IMG/VR virus record: IMGVR_UViG_3300026097_000011
Location: 62,001-126,000 of that record
Length of the DNA stretch: 64,000 nucleotides
From: a virus
Direction: 5' to 3' (one strand)
A program made the translations under genes and the position numbers. The notes under the pieces were generated by a model. It did no database searches. It saw only the letters and a list, made by a program, of their open reading frames with translations, and was not told the origin of the DNA. Shown here one piece after another: positions 7,235 through 16,916 of the stretch. Numbering within the stretch: position 1 is the first letter of the stretch; the number at the start of each line of letters is the position of its first letter.

Positions 7235-8938
7235 TTAGCTTAGTGAAGCTGGTTCTTTAATTTCTTTAATATTAGAGGTTACTTTTATCTCTGAAAAATG
7301 ATTAGGCATAGTGACATCTATCCTTTCATCAAAAAACTCCTCTGGTAGTGATTCGTGAGATACTACGAAAATAGTCATATTGTACTTATCAGCGTACTCT
7401 CGAAGTATTTCAATTGCCATATAAACATTTCTTTTGTCTAGTCCGCTGAATATTTCGTCTAAGAACATTACGTTCATATTATTATGTTTTAATTTTATTA
7501 ATTCAATGAATGATAATAAAACTATTAGGTTCATCTTTTTCCTTTGACCAGTAGATAAACTTTCAGGGGATATATCCATTCCTAGATATCTAATATTTGG
7601 ATTAAATTCGTTATCAAATTCAAAATTAAATTTAAATTCTAATCTTGTTGAAATCTCAGTAATTCTATTGTTTAATAATGGAATTACTCGATCTATTAAT
7701 ACCCTCTTGATTCCTCTATCGGACAGTATTTCATCTAGCATTCCGAATAATTCCAAGTTGTCCTTATATTCTTTAGAATCCTCATGTGATTTTTTTATAT
7801 CTTCCTTAATAGTATCTATGATTTTATTAATAGACTCCTCCTGGCCGTCAGGTTTTTTATTATTAGTTGCATTTTGAATCTCAACCTGTAGACTCTTAAT
7901 ATTTGCGTTTATTTCATAAAACGCAGTTTTTTCAACATCTTGGTCTTTTGTTAGATCAGATACAAGCTCTTTTACCTTTTTTTGATTTCTTTCAATTTTA
8001 TCAAGAAGTTCGTTCTCTGCTTCTTTCTTTTCAATTATAGAATTTTTTATCTGAAGTGCACTATCACCTGTTAAATCACTCAAACAATGTGGACATTTAT
8101 TATTTTCAAATATTTTAAGCTTTCGATTAAATTCATTAATTTTGGCATTACTATCTGCTGCCTTTTGACTGAATTCAACTGCTTTTTTCTTAATTCCATC
8201 AATCTTTGACTTAATTTGATTGTATTTTTCCTGTCTCTCTTCTAGTGTTATTTTCTTAGATTCAATTTCAGCTTTTATTTCCTTAGATCTATCTTCAACT
8301 GCAGTATTTATCTTTTCTCTAAGCTCAGTTAGTTGAATCATTGATTTTTTAAGAAGAGTATTGTTTTTATTAATGTTATTCTCTATTATCTCAAATTGTT
8401 TCTTGTTTTCTTTTAAGTCTTCTTTGATATTAGATTTCATATCAGTTAAAAGATCTATTCCGAACATAGGATCTACTATTTTTCTTTTGTCGGCTGCACT
8501 TAAATTAACGAATGATTTAAAATCATCAAATGATAAACTAATCGTGTTGCAAAATATTGGAAAGTTTAATCCAAGTAATTCATTTTCTACAAAATCATCT
8601 ACTTTTCTCTTGTCTGGTAAATTATAAGGAACATCATTAACCTTTATTGAACTAAAATTAGGATTTATTCCTCTTTCAATTACAACCCTGTCTCCCTTTG
8701 ATGTTTCAAATTCATTATATGTATAGCAATTATTATTTCTCCAATTTGGAATGTCTTTTATTTTACGAATTGCTGATTTTCCATATGCAGAAACTGTTAA
8801 TGCTTCTTTAATTGAGCTCTTACCTGTTCCATTTTCTCCCTGTACATGAACAAGTTTAGGCTTTTTACCGAATGTATATTCCTGAACTACGTTACCATAT
8901 GATAACAAGTTCTTCCATTTCATTTTTACAAATTTCAT
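7235..8938 (-). CDS. 46: Recombination endonuclease subunit gp46 (SbcC/Rad50-like)
   Basis: 567 residues. Walker A GENGTGKS (about 34-41), long coiled coils split by a zinc hook CPHC (282-285), the ABC signature SLSTGQRKK (about 462-470) and Walker B VMFLDEIFSGLD (about 495-506) define an SbcC/Rad50-type ATPase of the short phage gp46 class. With gp47 it processes DNA ends for recombination-dependent replication. Its ATG overlaps the gp47 stop at 8938, so the two are coupled. Confidence 0.93.
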   Translation of the reverse strand: MKFVKMKWKNLLSYGNVVQEYTFGKKPKLVHVQGENGTGKSSIKEALTVSAYGKSAIRKIKDIPNWRNNNCYTYNEFETSKGDRVVIERGINPNFSSIKVNDVPYNLPDKRKVDDFVENELLGLNFPIFCNTISLSFDDFKSFVNLSAADKRKIVDPMFGIDLLTDMKSNIKEDLKENKKQFEIIENNINKNNTLLKKSMIQLTELREKINTAVEDRSKEIKAEIESKKITLEERQEKYNQIKSKIDGIKKKAVEFSQKAADSNAKINEFNRKLKIFENNKCPHCLSDLTGDSALQIKNSIIEKKEAENELLDKIERNQKKVKELVSDLTKDQDVEKTAFYEINANIKSLQVEIQNATNNKKPDGQEESINKIIDTIKEDIKKSHEDSKEYKDNLELFGMLDEILSDRGIKRVLIDRVIPLLNNRITEISTRLEFKFNFEFDNEFNPNIRYLGMDISPESLSTGQRKKMNLIVLLSFIELIKLKHNNMNVMFLDEIFSGLDKRNVYMAIEILREYADKYNMTIFVVSHESLPEEFFDERIDVTMPNHFSEIKVTSNIKEIKEPASLS

Positions 8939-10050
8939 TATTCGTAGTAATTTTTAGAGTTCTTAATTGTGTCGTGAATTTCTTTAAACTTTGTAGATAC
9001 TTTATTTGACAAATGTGGTGGAACTTCTCTTATTTTTAAATATTCATTTAATACATCAAATATGTTGTATTCATATGAATCTTGTATAACTACTCCATCT
9101 ACTTCTGTTTCAGATGCGTATGGATAAAATTCTATTTTTCTATGACCACATTCATGTACTAAATCTACAAACTGAGTAATTGGAAAAACTTTAGCAAGTT
9201 CACTATCTATTAATATATCGACGAAGTTATTATTAAATAGTTCTTTAATTTCGACAAGTGATTTATTTAGAATATCTTCGGCATTATGTTTTACAAATTG
9301 AGGAGAGAAGGTATTTTCAATGAATGTCTCTATTACCTCGGGACCCTCCATGTTTAGTTTATAGAATCCCTTAGTATTACCATTATCTCCACGATCAAGA
9401 TGGTAGGGAGTGCCTATGTAATTCATATTATCACTTTCCTGTCTGATGTGAATATGACCTGAATATATTTTTTTAAATCCAGATAATTCTGTTTTATCTA
9501 ATCCATGTTCAAGTTTAGTCCATTTATTAAGTTGAAACTCTTTAATATCAGCATGACATAGAATATAATCAGCTGTTCCATTGAAATGTTTTACCTTTTT
9601 AGATAACTCAAATACATCATGTTCCCATGGTAACATTAAAAATTTATGTTTTCCATTAATATTTAAAAGTTCTGGGGTTTCATAAACCTTGATATTATTG
9701 AATATACGATCTGTATCTTTTAAAGAATGAACATCCGTTCTATCTTTATAATATACGTCGTGATTTCCTAGAATTATATGGACTCCTTTTTTAAATGTCT
9801 TAGAAAATATCTCAAATATATCATGTGATGCATTTGATATTCTAACATTTGTTGATTCCCTAACGTGATTCCAATCACCAGCTTGCATTAGAATGTCTCG
9901 ATCTGGGTCAAACCCATCTTCTATTATTCTTTTTAAAAACCAGTCAATTAGAAATTCTCTTTGAATTTCAAACCATTCATTAGAGTTGTTCTTAACTCCA
10001 ATATGAAGATCTCCAAGTAAATAAATATTTCTAATATTGTCTAAATTCAT
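8938..10050 (-). CDS. 47: Recombination endonuclease subunit gp47 (SbcD/Mre11-like)
   Basis: 370 residues. The metallophosphoesterase motifs appear in order: GDLHIG (about 13-18), AGDWNH, LGNHDVYY and, further on, YSGHIHIRQ. The C-terminal capping region (about 240-370) is typical of gp47/Mre11. It forms the nuclease part of the gp46/47 complex. It begins directly after the small hypothetical gene at 10051 and overlaps gp46 by one base. Confidence 0.93.
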   Translation of the reverse strand: MNLDNIRNIYLLGDLHIGVKNNSNEWFEIQREFLIDWFLKRIIEDGFDPDRDILMQAGDWNHVRESTNVRISNASHDIFEIFSKTFKKGVHIILGNHDVYYKDRTDVHSLKDTDRIFNNIKVYETPELLNINGKHKFLMLPWEHDVFELSKKVKHFNGTADYILCHADIKEFQLNKWTKLEHGLDKTELSGFKKIYSGHIHIRQESDNMNYIGTPYHLDRGDNGNTKGFYKLNMEGPEVIETFIENTFSPQFVKHNAEDILNKSLVEIKELFNNNFVDILIDSELAKVFPITQFVDLVHECGHRKIEFYPYASETEVDGVVIQDSYEYNIFDVLNEYLKIREVPPHLSNKVSTKFKEIHDTIKNSKNYYE

Positions 10051-10605
10051 TTAGTGTATTTTTCGTCTGTTCATCTTTCCTTCTAGGAATTTATATTTTT
10101 TATTCAATTCTACAATAAGTTTCTCCTGTATCTCAAAATCTAGACAATCAAATATTTTCTTATAGTCTTTGATTGCATCACTAGAATTAATATTTATAAT
10201 AGAAGATAAAGCCTCTAATATGTATATTGGATTATAGAATGTATCATCTTCTTTGTCAGTATCATTATATAACTCTTCTAATATCCTAGTAAAACACCAA
10301 TTTATTTCTTCCTTTGATAACTTAAGTTTATGATTTGCATCTATTTTATGCAATAAGCTACTTAGTTCCTTATTATTTTCAATAAGCTTAAATATCTTAT
10401 TTAATCCTATGTTATAATCTAATGTTTCCTCATAGTCATATACATCCTTTAGATAGTTATCTGCGTAATTTGAATTTACAGATATTGATTGTGTATATGC
10501 ATATTCCTCATCTCTGAATCCATCTGCTTGTTTATATCCATTATTGAATATCTTATCGTCTTTTATTTTTTGCCTTCTTAATTTTTCTCTATCATCATCT
10601 TTCAT
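10051..10605 (-). CDS. Hypothetical protein in replication operon
   Basis: 184 residues. The start is very charged (KDDDREKLRRQKIKDDK), followed by a probably helical body with LNKKYKFLEG near the end. No motif recognised. It lies 14 bases after the gp41-like helicase and abuts gp47, so it may work with one of them. I can say nothing firmer. Confidence 0.7.
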   Translation of the reverse strand: MKDDDREKLRRQKIKDDKIFNNGYKQADGFRDEEYAYTQSISVNSNYADNYLKDVYDYEETLDYNIGLNKIFKLIENNKELSSLLHKIDANHKLKLSKEEINWCFTRILEELYNDTDKEDDTFYNPIYILEALSSIININSSDAIKDYKKIFDCLDFEIQEKLIVELNKKYKFLEGKMNRRKIH

Positions 10606-10619
10606 GTTTAATGATTATT

Positions 10620-12131
10620 TTATATTTGTTCAAACAAAGCATCATAATCATCATCTTGCATACTTGATGTTACAATATCACCTGATGAGTTATCAGTCAG
10701 TGCTTTCATTTGTGGTTGAGTAGCATGATTCATTTCTGCTCGTACTTGATCAACCATTCCAGCTCCATTATCATCGTCGCTGTAGTATTCACTATTCATA
10801 CCTGACTCTTCTTCTAATCTGAAGTGATCCTTATTCATAGTGTAAAATTTATAACTTTCTTCATACCCATTATCACGATTAGCAATAACTTTGATTTTCA
10901 TTCTTCCTTCTAACGGACTTCTCATTAGTCCATATAATGCATCAACTGTGTGTACTAATCCAAATGATTCAGCAACTGAATCCATTCCTAAGTCAAAGTT
11001 ATCCACATCATCTCTTCTAATCTGAGTTGCAGATATAACACACCATTCATTTCTCATCGCAACTCCTCTTAATTCTTCACAAATAGCTTTTACCTTTTCA
11101 TATAATGCACTTTGATCTTTTATTGGCTTAAGAAGGTTTAGATAATCTACAACGATAACTTTAAATTTCTTGTTTAATTTGGTTTCTAATCTTAGAAAGT
11201 AATTCTCAATATCAATAGCAGTTGCTCCACCTGTTGGAAGTTCAACTACTTCAAGATGTCCAATCTTTCTACCTGAATCTTTAAGCTCTTGTATCTTATC
11301 AGCAACTAATCCCATTTGAGTTTCATCATTGATTTCTTCGTAGTCATCCTTTTTAATATTAAGGATGTTTGAACCTATACGTTTCATATAACTTCGATCA
11401 GCTAACTCAACTGTAACAAGTCCTGTATTGTTTCCTGCTAAAAATGACCTAGCCGCACAATTTCCAAGTACCATTGATTTACCTACCTTGGGTCTACCTT
11501 GGAATACAACTAATGTTTTTAAGTTCCATCCTCCACCTTGTGTCTTATCAATAAATTCGAAACCAGATGGTGTTCCAATTTTTGGAATTTGTATATGTGA
11601 TTTGGGATCTAGGAAACTTAATCCCTGTCCCGCATTGCTAAAACTAACAGATAATTTACCATTGATATCATTTCTAATCTTATCTGTAATTGAATCTATA
11701 TTCTCAGGATTAATCGCTGAAGTCTTTAAGAATGCTATCATATCAAACATTGTTAAATTAAGATTCCTTAGAAGAACGAACGACTTCACGTATTTATATA
11801 GGAAGTCGTAGTTATAGTCTTTAAGATTAAAAAGATATAATTCTTCGAATGCCTCATCATCTATAAAATAGTTATTAATTTCTAGATGCTTCTTTAGCTC
11901 ATTTTTATTTGGTATCTTAGAATGTTCTTTATAGAACTTAAGAGCAAATTTATAAGACTCATTTCTAGTTTCACTACCAAAATACTTAGGAAGAACCATT
12001 GTTATTAATTCTTCTCTAGTAAGAGAAGCATGATTATTAGGTTTTAGCTCATTCATATCATTGTCTGGATTCAGTATGAAATTCCAAACCATTGTTTCCA
12101 ACGAGTCGATATTTTCTGCGAAGTCTATCAT
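10620..12131 (-). CDS. 41: Replicative DNA helicase (T4 gp41 / DnaB family)
   Basis: 503 residues. An N-terminal helical domain (about 1-160) is followed by a RecA-like core with Walker A GRPKVGKS (212-219), Walker B KVIVVDYLNLL (Asp329) and the SATQIRRD segment of DnaB-type helicases. It unwinds the fork ahead of the polymerase. The last residues, DDDYDALFEQI, closely match the C-terminus of the SSB in this window (DEYDSLFEEM). Its ATG overlaps the stop of the small upstream gene (ATGA). Confidence 0.93.
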   Translation of the reverse strand: MIDFAENIDSLETMVWNFILNPDNDMNELKPNNHASLTREELITMVLPKYFGSETRNESYKFALKFYKEHSKIPNKNELKKHLEINNYFIDDEAFEELYLFNLKDYNYDFLYKYVKSFVLLRNLNLTMFDMIAFLKTSAINPENIDSITDKIRNDINGKLSVSFSNAGQGLSFLDPKSHIQIPKIGTPSGFEFIDKTQGGGWNLKTLVVFQGRPKVGKSMVLGNCAARSFLAGNNTGLVTVELADRSYMKRIGSNILNIKKDDYEEINDETQMGLVADKIQELKDSGRKIGHLEVVELPTGGATAIDIENYFLRLETKLNKKFKVIVVDYLNLLKPIKDQSALYEKVKAICEELRGVAMRNEWCVISATQIRRDDVDNFDLGMDSVAESFGLVHTVDALYGLMRSPLEGRMKIKVIANRDNGYEESYKFYTMNKDHFRLEEESGMNSEYYSDDDNGAGMVDQVRAEMNHATQPQMKALTDNSSGDIVTSSMQDDDYDALFEQI

Positions 12132-12469
12132 TTACTTATATTATAAAAATTATTAATCATTTTTTCTGTGATGAACATGGATTTATTTTTAGGTTCTATC
12201 CATCCAATTGCTATCATCTCTTTTATTTTAGACACTACATATGTTTTAAAGTCTTCGTCTTTTATACTGTCCCCAAATATATATTTTAAAGTTTTAGATG
12301 TGAACTTCATATTATTAAGCTCAAGAATCTTATTATCACTAGATTCTATTTGATCAATCACATATTTAATTAACTCGAACCCAATGGAGTCCCTTTCAAT
12401 AAAGGACTCCATTAAGTGCATGTTAAGGTGATATTTAATAGATATGTCTTCTTTAATCGTTAGAGTCAT
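12128..12469 (-). CDS. Hypothetical protein between uvsX and gp41
   Basis: 113 residues from the preferred start MTLTIKEDIS, which follows GAAAAAGAAGCC. An in-frame ATG at 12490 would add seven residues but lie deeper inside uvsX. Either way it overlaps the uvsX end and its TGA overlaps the gp41 start. The sequence is lysine-rich and helical, with MKFTSKTLKYIFGD and IGWIEPKNKSMFITE reminiscent of a winged helix. Position suggests a helicase or recombinase accessory factor, but similarity to gp59 is not visible. Confidence 0.7.
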   Translation of the reverse strand: MTLTIKEDISIKYHLNMHLMESFIERDSIGFELIKYVIDQIESSDNKILELNNMKFTSKTLKYIFGDSIKDEDFKTYVVSKIKEMIAIGWIEPKNKSMFITEKMINNFYNISK

Positions 12470-13694
12470 CGGCTTCTTTTTCAAGTTCATCTAAATCATT
12501 CTCAATTTGTAATTCTAATTGCTCTACTGCTTCAATATCTGCTAGTGAGCTATATTTGAATTTAGGCTGAATTACATTTTTGTCTAATTCATCAATCACT
12601 TGATCTGTAAATACACGTGAAGTGAATATTTCTCTCCATGGAACTACATCTCCATTACACCTAAGGATAAAGTTACGAGCTGCCCCTTTAGGTCTAAAGT
12701 AGAACTTCTCTCCATCTACTTCAAACTCAGAACAAGCTTCAGCTTCAGCACTGCTTAATTTTTTGAATTCTTTTTCTGTTAATTTATTTCCTCGTTCAAC
12801 TCCACAGTTTTCCCAAGATAAGTAATCCTGCAATCCTACATACGGATTCATACCCTTGTGGAATGAAATATGAATTTCTATTTTTTCAGGTTTAGCTAAA
12901 CGATTCTTATCAGTTTCGCTTCTAACTTTTACTCCTGTTTTTTCCTTTCCAGTTTCTTTTGATGTATTATCATCATCTGCTCTTAACACTCCCTTTGAAA
13001 GCATCATTACAACTGATGCGGAATATAGAGGACCCGATCCTCCGCTCATTGCCTTAGGAGAATATTGATCCATACTTGAGTATGTGTGAGATGTGAAAAT
13101 TAATGGAATTTTTAAGTTAGACAGCTTTAAAGTAAATGACTTAAACAATTGCCTAAGTTCCTTTGCTCTAAGACCCATGTCTTGTGCGTTACTTCCTTTT
13201 GCTCTATCTTCAACTTCTTTATTTGTTTCAAGATGTGTAAGTGAATCGACGATTAGCATAATCTTAATATCTGGATTCTCTTCTTTCATCTTGATAATAT
13301 CGTGGATATAAAACTTAACCTCTGATATTACCCCAATTCTAGTATAGCTCAATAGATCCATATTGATACCAAAATTAGAAAAATCTTTTTTATCTAGGGC
13401 TCCCTCTGTATCTATATAGAAAACAGCATATCCCATCTCCTGTGCGTTTTTAATTGCATTTAGACAAAGGAACGTTTTACCGGTTCCAGAATCTCCACCT
13501 ATCCCTAAGCTTCTTGCATTTGGATATCCTCCTCTAAGTGATCCTGACATTTGAGCATTTAACAAATAATTCCCAGTTGGAATGAATTCTGTAATGTCTG
13601 AGAATCCCATAAGGTCAACTCTTTTCTTGGTGGTCTTTTCTAGCTTGCTATTAAAGCTACTAAATGCCGAGATTAAATCTTTAGTATTTGACAT
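12453..13694 (-). CDS. uvsX: RecA-like recombinase UvsX
   Basis: 413 residues. Walker A GGDSGTGKT (about 67-75), Walker B KIMLIVDSLTHLE (Asp150), a FTSHTYSS segment and SGGSGPLYSASVVM are typical of phage UvsX recombinases. The C-terminus is acidic (LEKEADDSND). It catalyses strand invasion for recombination-dependent replication and repair with gp32, gp46/47 and gp41. A weak GTAGTAAAATATT promoter-like stretch lies just upstream (about 13717-13729). Confidence 0.93.
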   Translation of the reverse strand: MSNTKDLISAFSSFNSKLEKTTKKRVDLMGFSDITEFIPTGNYLLNAQMSGSLRGGYPNARSLGIGGDSGTGKTFLCLNAIKNAQEMGYAVFYIDTEGALDKKDFSNFGINMDLLSYTRIGVISEVKFYIHDIIKMKEENPDIKIMLIVDSLTHLETNKEVEDRAKGSNAQDMGLRAKELRQLFKSFTLKLSNLKIPLIFTSHTYSSMDQYSPKAMSGGSGPLYSASVVMMLSKGVLRADDDNTSKETGKEKTGVKVRSETDKNRLAKPEKIEIHISFHKGMNPYVGLQDYLSWENCGVERGNKLTEKEFKKLSSAEAEACSEFEVDGEKFYFRPKGAARNFILRCNGDVVPWREIFTSRVFTDQVIDELDKNVIQPKFKYSSLADIEAVEQLELQIENDLDELEKEADDSND

Positions 13695-13745
13695 AGTATT
13701 CTTCTTTTTTAGTAATATTTTACTACGGAATACCCTAAAGTTTTG

Positions 13746-14297
13746 TTATTCTACATATGAAATTAGTAAAAGTGCAGCAGACATTGTTAATGAATCCTCA
13801 ATGTCACCTTTTAGAATTCTTGTCAATTTTATTTTGTCAAGACTATATAGTTTATTATCCTTTTCCTCATCTGATAAATCAAGTGAAAATCCATTAAGAT
13901 CCTTTGAATGATTATCTAAATTTAACCCATAGCATTTATAGGTTTTAGAGAAAGGTAAATTATGATTTATGTTTCCTAAAAAGTAAAGATCATTAACATC
14001 AGCGTCTACTCCTAGCTCTACATTAACTAATTCATGTAGTTCTTCAAATAGGGTATCTGTGTTTTCTTTGAAATCTGAAATAATGCACGTATGTCCTTGG
14101 TCATTACTTAAATAATCAACATACCGTGCAAGATATACGTTTTTTATTTTTCCGTTTAATGTATCAAATGGAACTAAACATATTCCATCTACATCACATA
14201 TAACTCTTCTTAAATTAGTAGATCCATTTGAAATACTAACAATTCGATATTTTCCATCTTGGTATTCTTCTTTAGATTCAAAACTATTTTTATTCAT
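13746..14297 (-). CDS. Hypothetical protein, possible degenerate Nudix fold
   Basis: 183 residues. The order of beta strands with GICLVPFDTLNGKIKNVYLARYV-type sequence, followed by TLFEELHELVNVELGVD, is reminiscent of a Nudix hydrolase. However, the Nudix box REUxEExGU is incomplete (HELVNVELGV), so catalysis is doubtful. The rest is unremarkable. It overlaps the end of the preceding gene by 8 bases and lies about 50 bases before uvsX. Confidence 0.65.
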   Translation of the reverse strand: MNKNSFESKEEYQDGKYRIVSISNGSTNLRRVICDVDGICLVPFDTLNGKIKNVYLARYVDYLSNDQGHTCIISDFKENTDTLFEELHELVNVELGVDADVNDLYFLGNINHNLPFSKTYKCYGLNLDNHSKDLNGFSLDLSDEEKDNKLYSLDKIKLTRILKGDIEDSLTMSAALLLISYVE

Positions 14298-15015
14298 CTT
14301 TGATTTCGGTTAAATTTACCTCAGGTGTTTCTTCCTTTTTAGGTGCAGCTTTTTTAGGATCAAGCATTTTAGTTATTGATCCGCTTACTACACTATTATT
14401 TATCATTGATGTTACGTAATTAGATAATTGATCTATGAATTCATTTTTGTCCTCAGCATTGTTATACATCATCTTTAAAAGTTTTTTATCTGGCAATTTA
14501 ATTTTGACTTTTATTAAGAGTTCAGTTTCATCTGAATTAAACATTTCGAACGGGTTTTGAACAGGAACATCATGTTTAGTTGGCTCAGTATTATTCAAAG
14601 GTTGGCCCGTTTTAGTATCAAAGTTAGCAGGAGGAATATTTGTATCTGCCACTTTTTTCTCTGGAATAACTTCTCCATTCGCTAGCTTTGTTTCAGGTAT
14701 AACGTCTACTTTTTTAGGAGCATGTATTGCATTAACTTCATCTATCGTAAGTGGAGGAATATCTCCATGTATCATCATAAGTTTATTATTAAGATCTTTT
14801 ACATGGACCTTTGATCCATCGTCAAATACAGCTGTTCCATCAGGTCTTATATCTCTAACCTTAACTAATTTTCCTTTTAGTTCAAGTCGATCAGTTTTAA
14901 TCCACTGGAACTGTTGACCTGCGAAATTTTGTTGATAACTAATTAATTGTTCTTCTGATAGCATATCTTTTTTATTTTTTTGTAGTATCGATTGTGCCCA
15001 TTTTCTTAAACTCAT
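14290..15015 (-). CDS. Hypothetical protein with Pro-rich linker
   Basis: 241 residues. An N-terminal basic helix (LRKWAQSILQKNKKDM) is followed by a small beta domain (about 45-80, KLVKVRDIRPDGTAVFDDGSKV), a Pro/Lys-rich linker (about 95-150), a helical domain (about 160-210) and a charged tail. No family recognised. It is the first gene after the polymerase fragment, 66 bases downstream, which makes a replication or virion role equally possible. Confidence 0.65.
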   Translation of the reverse strand: MSLRKWAQSILQKNKKDMLSEEQLISYQQNFAGQQFQWIKTDRLELKGKLVKVRDIRPDGTAVFDDGSKVHVKDLNNKLMMIHGDIPPLTIDEVNAIHAPKKVDVIPETKLANGEVIPEKKVADTNIPPANFDTKTGQPLNNTEPTKHDVPVQNPFEMFNSDETELLIKVKIKLPDKKLLKMMYNNAEDKNEFIDQLSNYVTSMINNSVVSGSITKMLDPKKAAPKKEETPEVNLTEIKDE

Positions 15016-15081
15016 ATTTATAGGTATTTTTAAATGTAGTAGAAGATACCCACTTAATATTTTCTATAATCACACTATACA

Positions 15082-16518
15082 TCACTTTCTATTAAATTTT
15101 AAATCTTTTATTTCCTCTTGTGCTTCTATCCTAGCATTATATAATCTTTCTAATATAACTCTTGCTACTGAATCTTTTTGACTATCAAATAGGGTATTAT
15201 TTTTAGTTGTAATTTCAGTACCGTTTGTTTTAACCATTCCTATTTTTCCAAGATATGCAGACGGACAACAATTAAATTGCATTTGAATATTAGGGTACAT
15301 AGATTTAAAATCATAACACGATACAAATTTATAATATCCAGGAACTGGCGGCATTACATATGCCCCAGCATACGTTGAATCTTCTTCATCGGAATTACTT
15401 TGATATCCTTTCTTAAGCATTTTAAGATTTGAATTCAAAAACTGACGACACATTAATACTTCAGTAATATGAACTGGGCTAAATACTTTATTCACTTCAA
15501 TTTCTGCTACATTTGCTGTAGAAAACGCAACTTCAAGTAATCCAAATTTATCTTCTAATAACTTCACTAGAATATTATCAATAATGTTGTATAAAGTAAA
15601 TAAGTAGACATCTTGTTGAAATTCTCTAAAGCTTTTATATGGATGTTTTAACTTAGAAGTATTTAATGCCTTTGATGCAATATAATCAAGAGTATAATTT
15701 TCAACTACTTTATATGGCTTATATCCTGGATCAATAAATAGTTGCATATAATCCACAATTCCCATATGAGTTGGTAATTTGTGTCTTTTTGAGAAGGTTT
15801 TTCTAGAAGTCATATTCTTAAGTGAATCAACTCCAATTTTAGAAGTTCTATTCATTAGATACTGCCAATCAAAATCTACAACATTCCATCCTGTTAGAAA
15901 TGGTTGTCTAGGGGCAATTTGGTGAAAATAAAATTCTAGAAGCTCTTTTTCACTATTAAAAAACTTATGCTTGATTGTGAAATCCTGATCTAGTATTTTT
16001 CTATCTTTAGGATCATGTGGAATTGTATTTTTGAAGTAATCATTTACTTCGACTTCCATTCTTTTGATATCATCGTCACTTAGTCCATTTGGATGTTCTT
16101 TAGAATCCATGATTGATAATACATAATTAACACCATCTTCATTACAAAAAGAAATCATGCCAACTGGCATTTTAACCTCTTCTGGTTTTGGAAACTCATC
16201 ACTTGTTAATTTAATCTCTATATCGATATAGTCCTTTTTTGGAAAATTTTCAAAATTATAGATTAGTGCTTTTTCTTGCGGAGTTAACTTATCAATAATG
16301 AGTTCCTCTAGTCTAGTTCGAGTTAACCATTTTGGATCAGATGATTCTTGTTTAATAAAAGTACCGTCCCAGTTTTTATACTGGGACGGGCGGTTATGTT
16401 CCACCCAATTAAATATTTCGTGTTCTGCTAGTCTCTTTCTAATATATGCTATTTTTCCATCAGCATCATAATATGAGATCATTAAATCACGTTCTTGTAC
16501 TTCTACACCAATTATCAT
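15082..16518 (-). CDS. 43: Family B DNA polymerase, N-terminal part of split gene (gp43-like)
   Basis: 478 residues. Exo I YIDIEI, Exo II GWNVVDFDW and Exo III YNIIDNIL give a complete 3'-5' exonuclease, and polymerase motif A is present (YDFKSMYPNIQ). The protein then stops with TGA after a helix equivalent to the start of the fingers (RLYNARIEAQEEIKDLKF). Motif B (KxxxNSxYG), motif C (DTDS) and the thumb are absent, and no continuation is found in this window. A separately encoded C-terminal subunit is expected elsewhere, as in some Aeromonas T4-like phages and Rhodothermus phage RM378. Confidence 0.9.
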   Translation of the reverse strand: MIIGVEVQERDLMISYYDADGKIAYIRKRLAEHEIFNWVEHNRPSQYKNWDGTFIKQESSDPKWLTRTRLEELIIDKLTPQEKALIYNFENFPKKDYIDIEIKLTSDEFPKPEEVKMPVGMISFCNEDGVNYVLSIMDSKEHPNGLSDDDIKRMEVEVNDYFKNTIPHDPKDRKILDQDFTIKHKFFNSEKELLEFYFHQIAPRQPFLTGWNVVDFDWQYLMNRTSKIGVDSLKNMTSRKTFSKRHKLPTHMGIVDYMQLFIDPGYKPYKVVENYTLDYIASKALNTSKLKHPYKSFREFQQDVYLFTLYNIIDNILVKLLEDKFGLLEVAFSTANVAEIEVNKVFSPVHITEVLMCRQFLNSNLKMLKKGYQSNSDEEDSTYAGAYVMPPVPGYYKFVSCYDFKSMYPNIQMQFNCCPSAYLGKIGMVKTNGTEITTKNNTLFDSQKDSVARVILERLYNARIEAQEEIKDLKFNRK

Positions 16519-16521
16519 ATA

Positions 16522-16770
16522 TTAAAAATTAGGAATGAACATTTCATTTACATGACCACATGATGCGCACGCAACTACTGGAATTGGTGTAATTGTATCG
16601 CGATCTGCTCCAGTTAAAAACTTAGATACTTTTTTCATCATCATTGCTTCTATGAATACTTTACCTTCGCATTTTTCACACTTAACATCTTTTGCATCTT
16701 TTAAATGAGCATTGGGTCCATGTGTTTGTGCTCCTTCTCCTTTGTTTGGATTATCTCCTTCTATGTGCAT
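16522..16770 (-). CDS. Small zinc-ribbon protein
   Basis: 82 residues with CEKC (about 30-33) and CASC (about 68-71), a four-cysteine zinc ribbon, joined by a segment rich in Met, Lys and Thr. Such small proteins occur in many T4-like phages next to replication genes, with no established role. It ends 3 bases before the polymerase fragment, so the two are co-transcribed, and a GTATAATA site lies about 50 bases upstream. Confidence 0.75.
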   Translation of the reverse strand: MHIEGDNPNKGEGAQTHGPNAHLKDAKDVKCEKCEGKVFIEAMMMKKVSKFLTGADRDTITPIPVVACASCGHVNEMFIPNF

Positions 16771-16819
16771 ATTAATTATTTTTTAGTTATTGTAAACTTA
16801 TTTGTTAATCAATTAGTTT

Positions 16820-16825
16820 ATTATA
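16820..16825 (-). promoter_or_regulatory. GTATAATA-type promoter -10 (zinc ribbon / polymerase)
   Basis: Minus-strand CAGTATAATAAAC, 50 bases before the zinc-ribbon ATG, in the 140-base divergent region opposite the sheath gene. It is one of seven matching boxes. Confidence 0.45.
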
Positions 16826-16890
16826 CTGTGGTATGACTGCTCGGATCTTCAAATTTAGATATTTTTTAGGTTTATTATAGATTGTATTGA

Positions 16891-16898
16891 ATAAATAA
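16891..16898 (+). promoter_or_regulatory. Late-type promoter motif ATAAATAA (tail sheath)
   Basis: ATAAATAA begins 26 bases before the sheath ATG at 16917. The spacing supports that ATG over the upstream in-frame TTG at 16911. Confidence 0.65.
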
Positions 16899-16916
16899 TA
16901 AAAAATATCTTTGAAA

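Noticed and set aside
15016-15081. Intein or intron remnant at the polymerase break
   Set aside because: The 66 bases after the stop hold no intein block, endonuclease or obvious intron structure.
16911-16916. TTG start two codons upstream of the sheath ATG
   Set aside because: Late-type box spacing and the ATG with normal context favour 16917.
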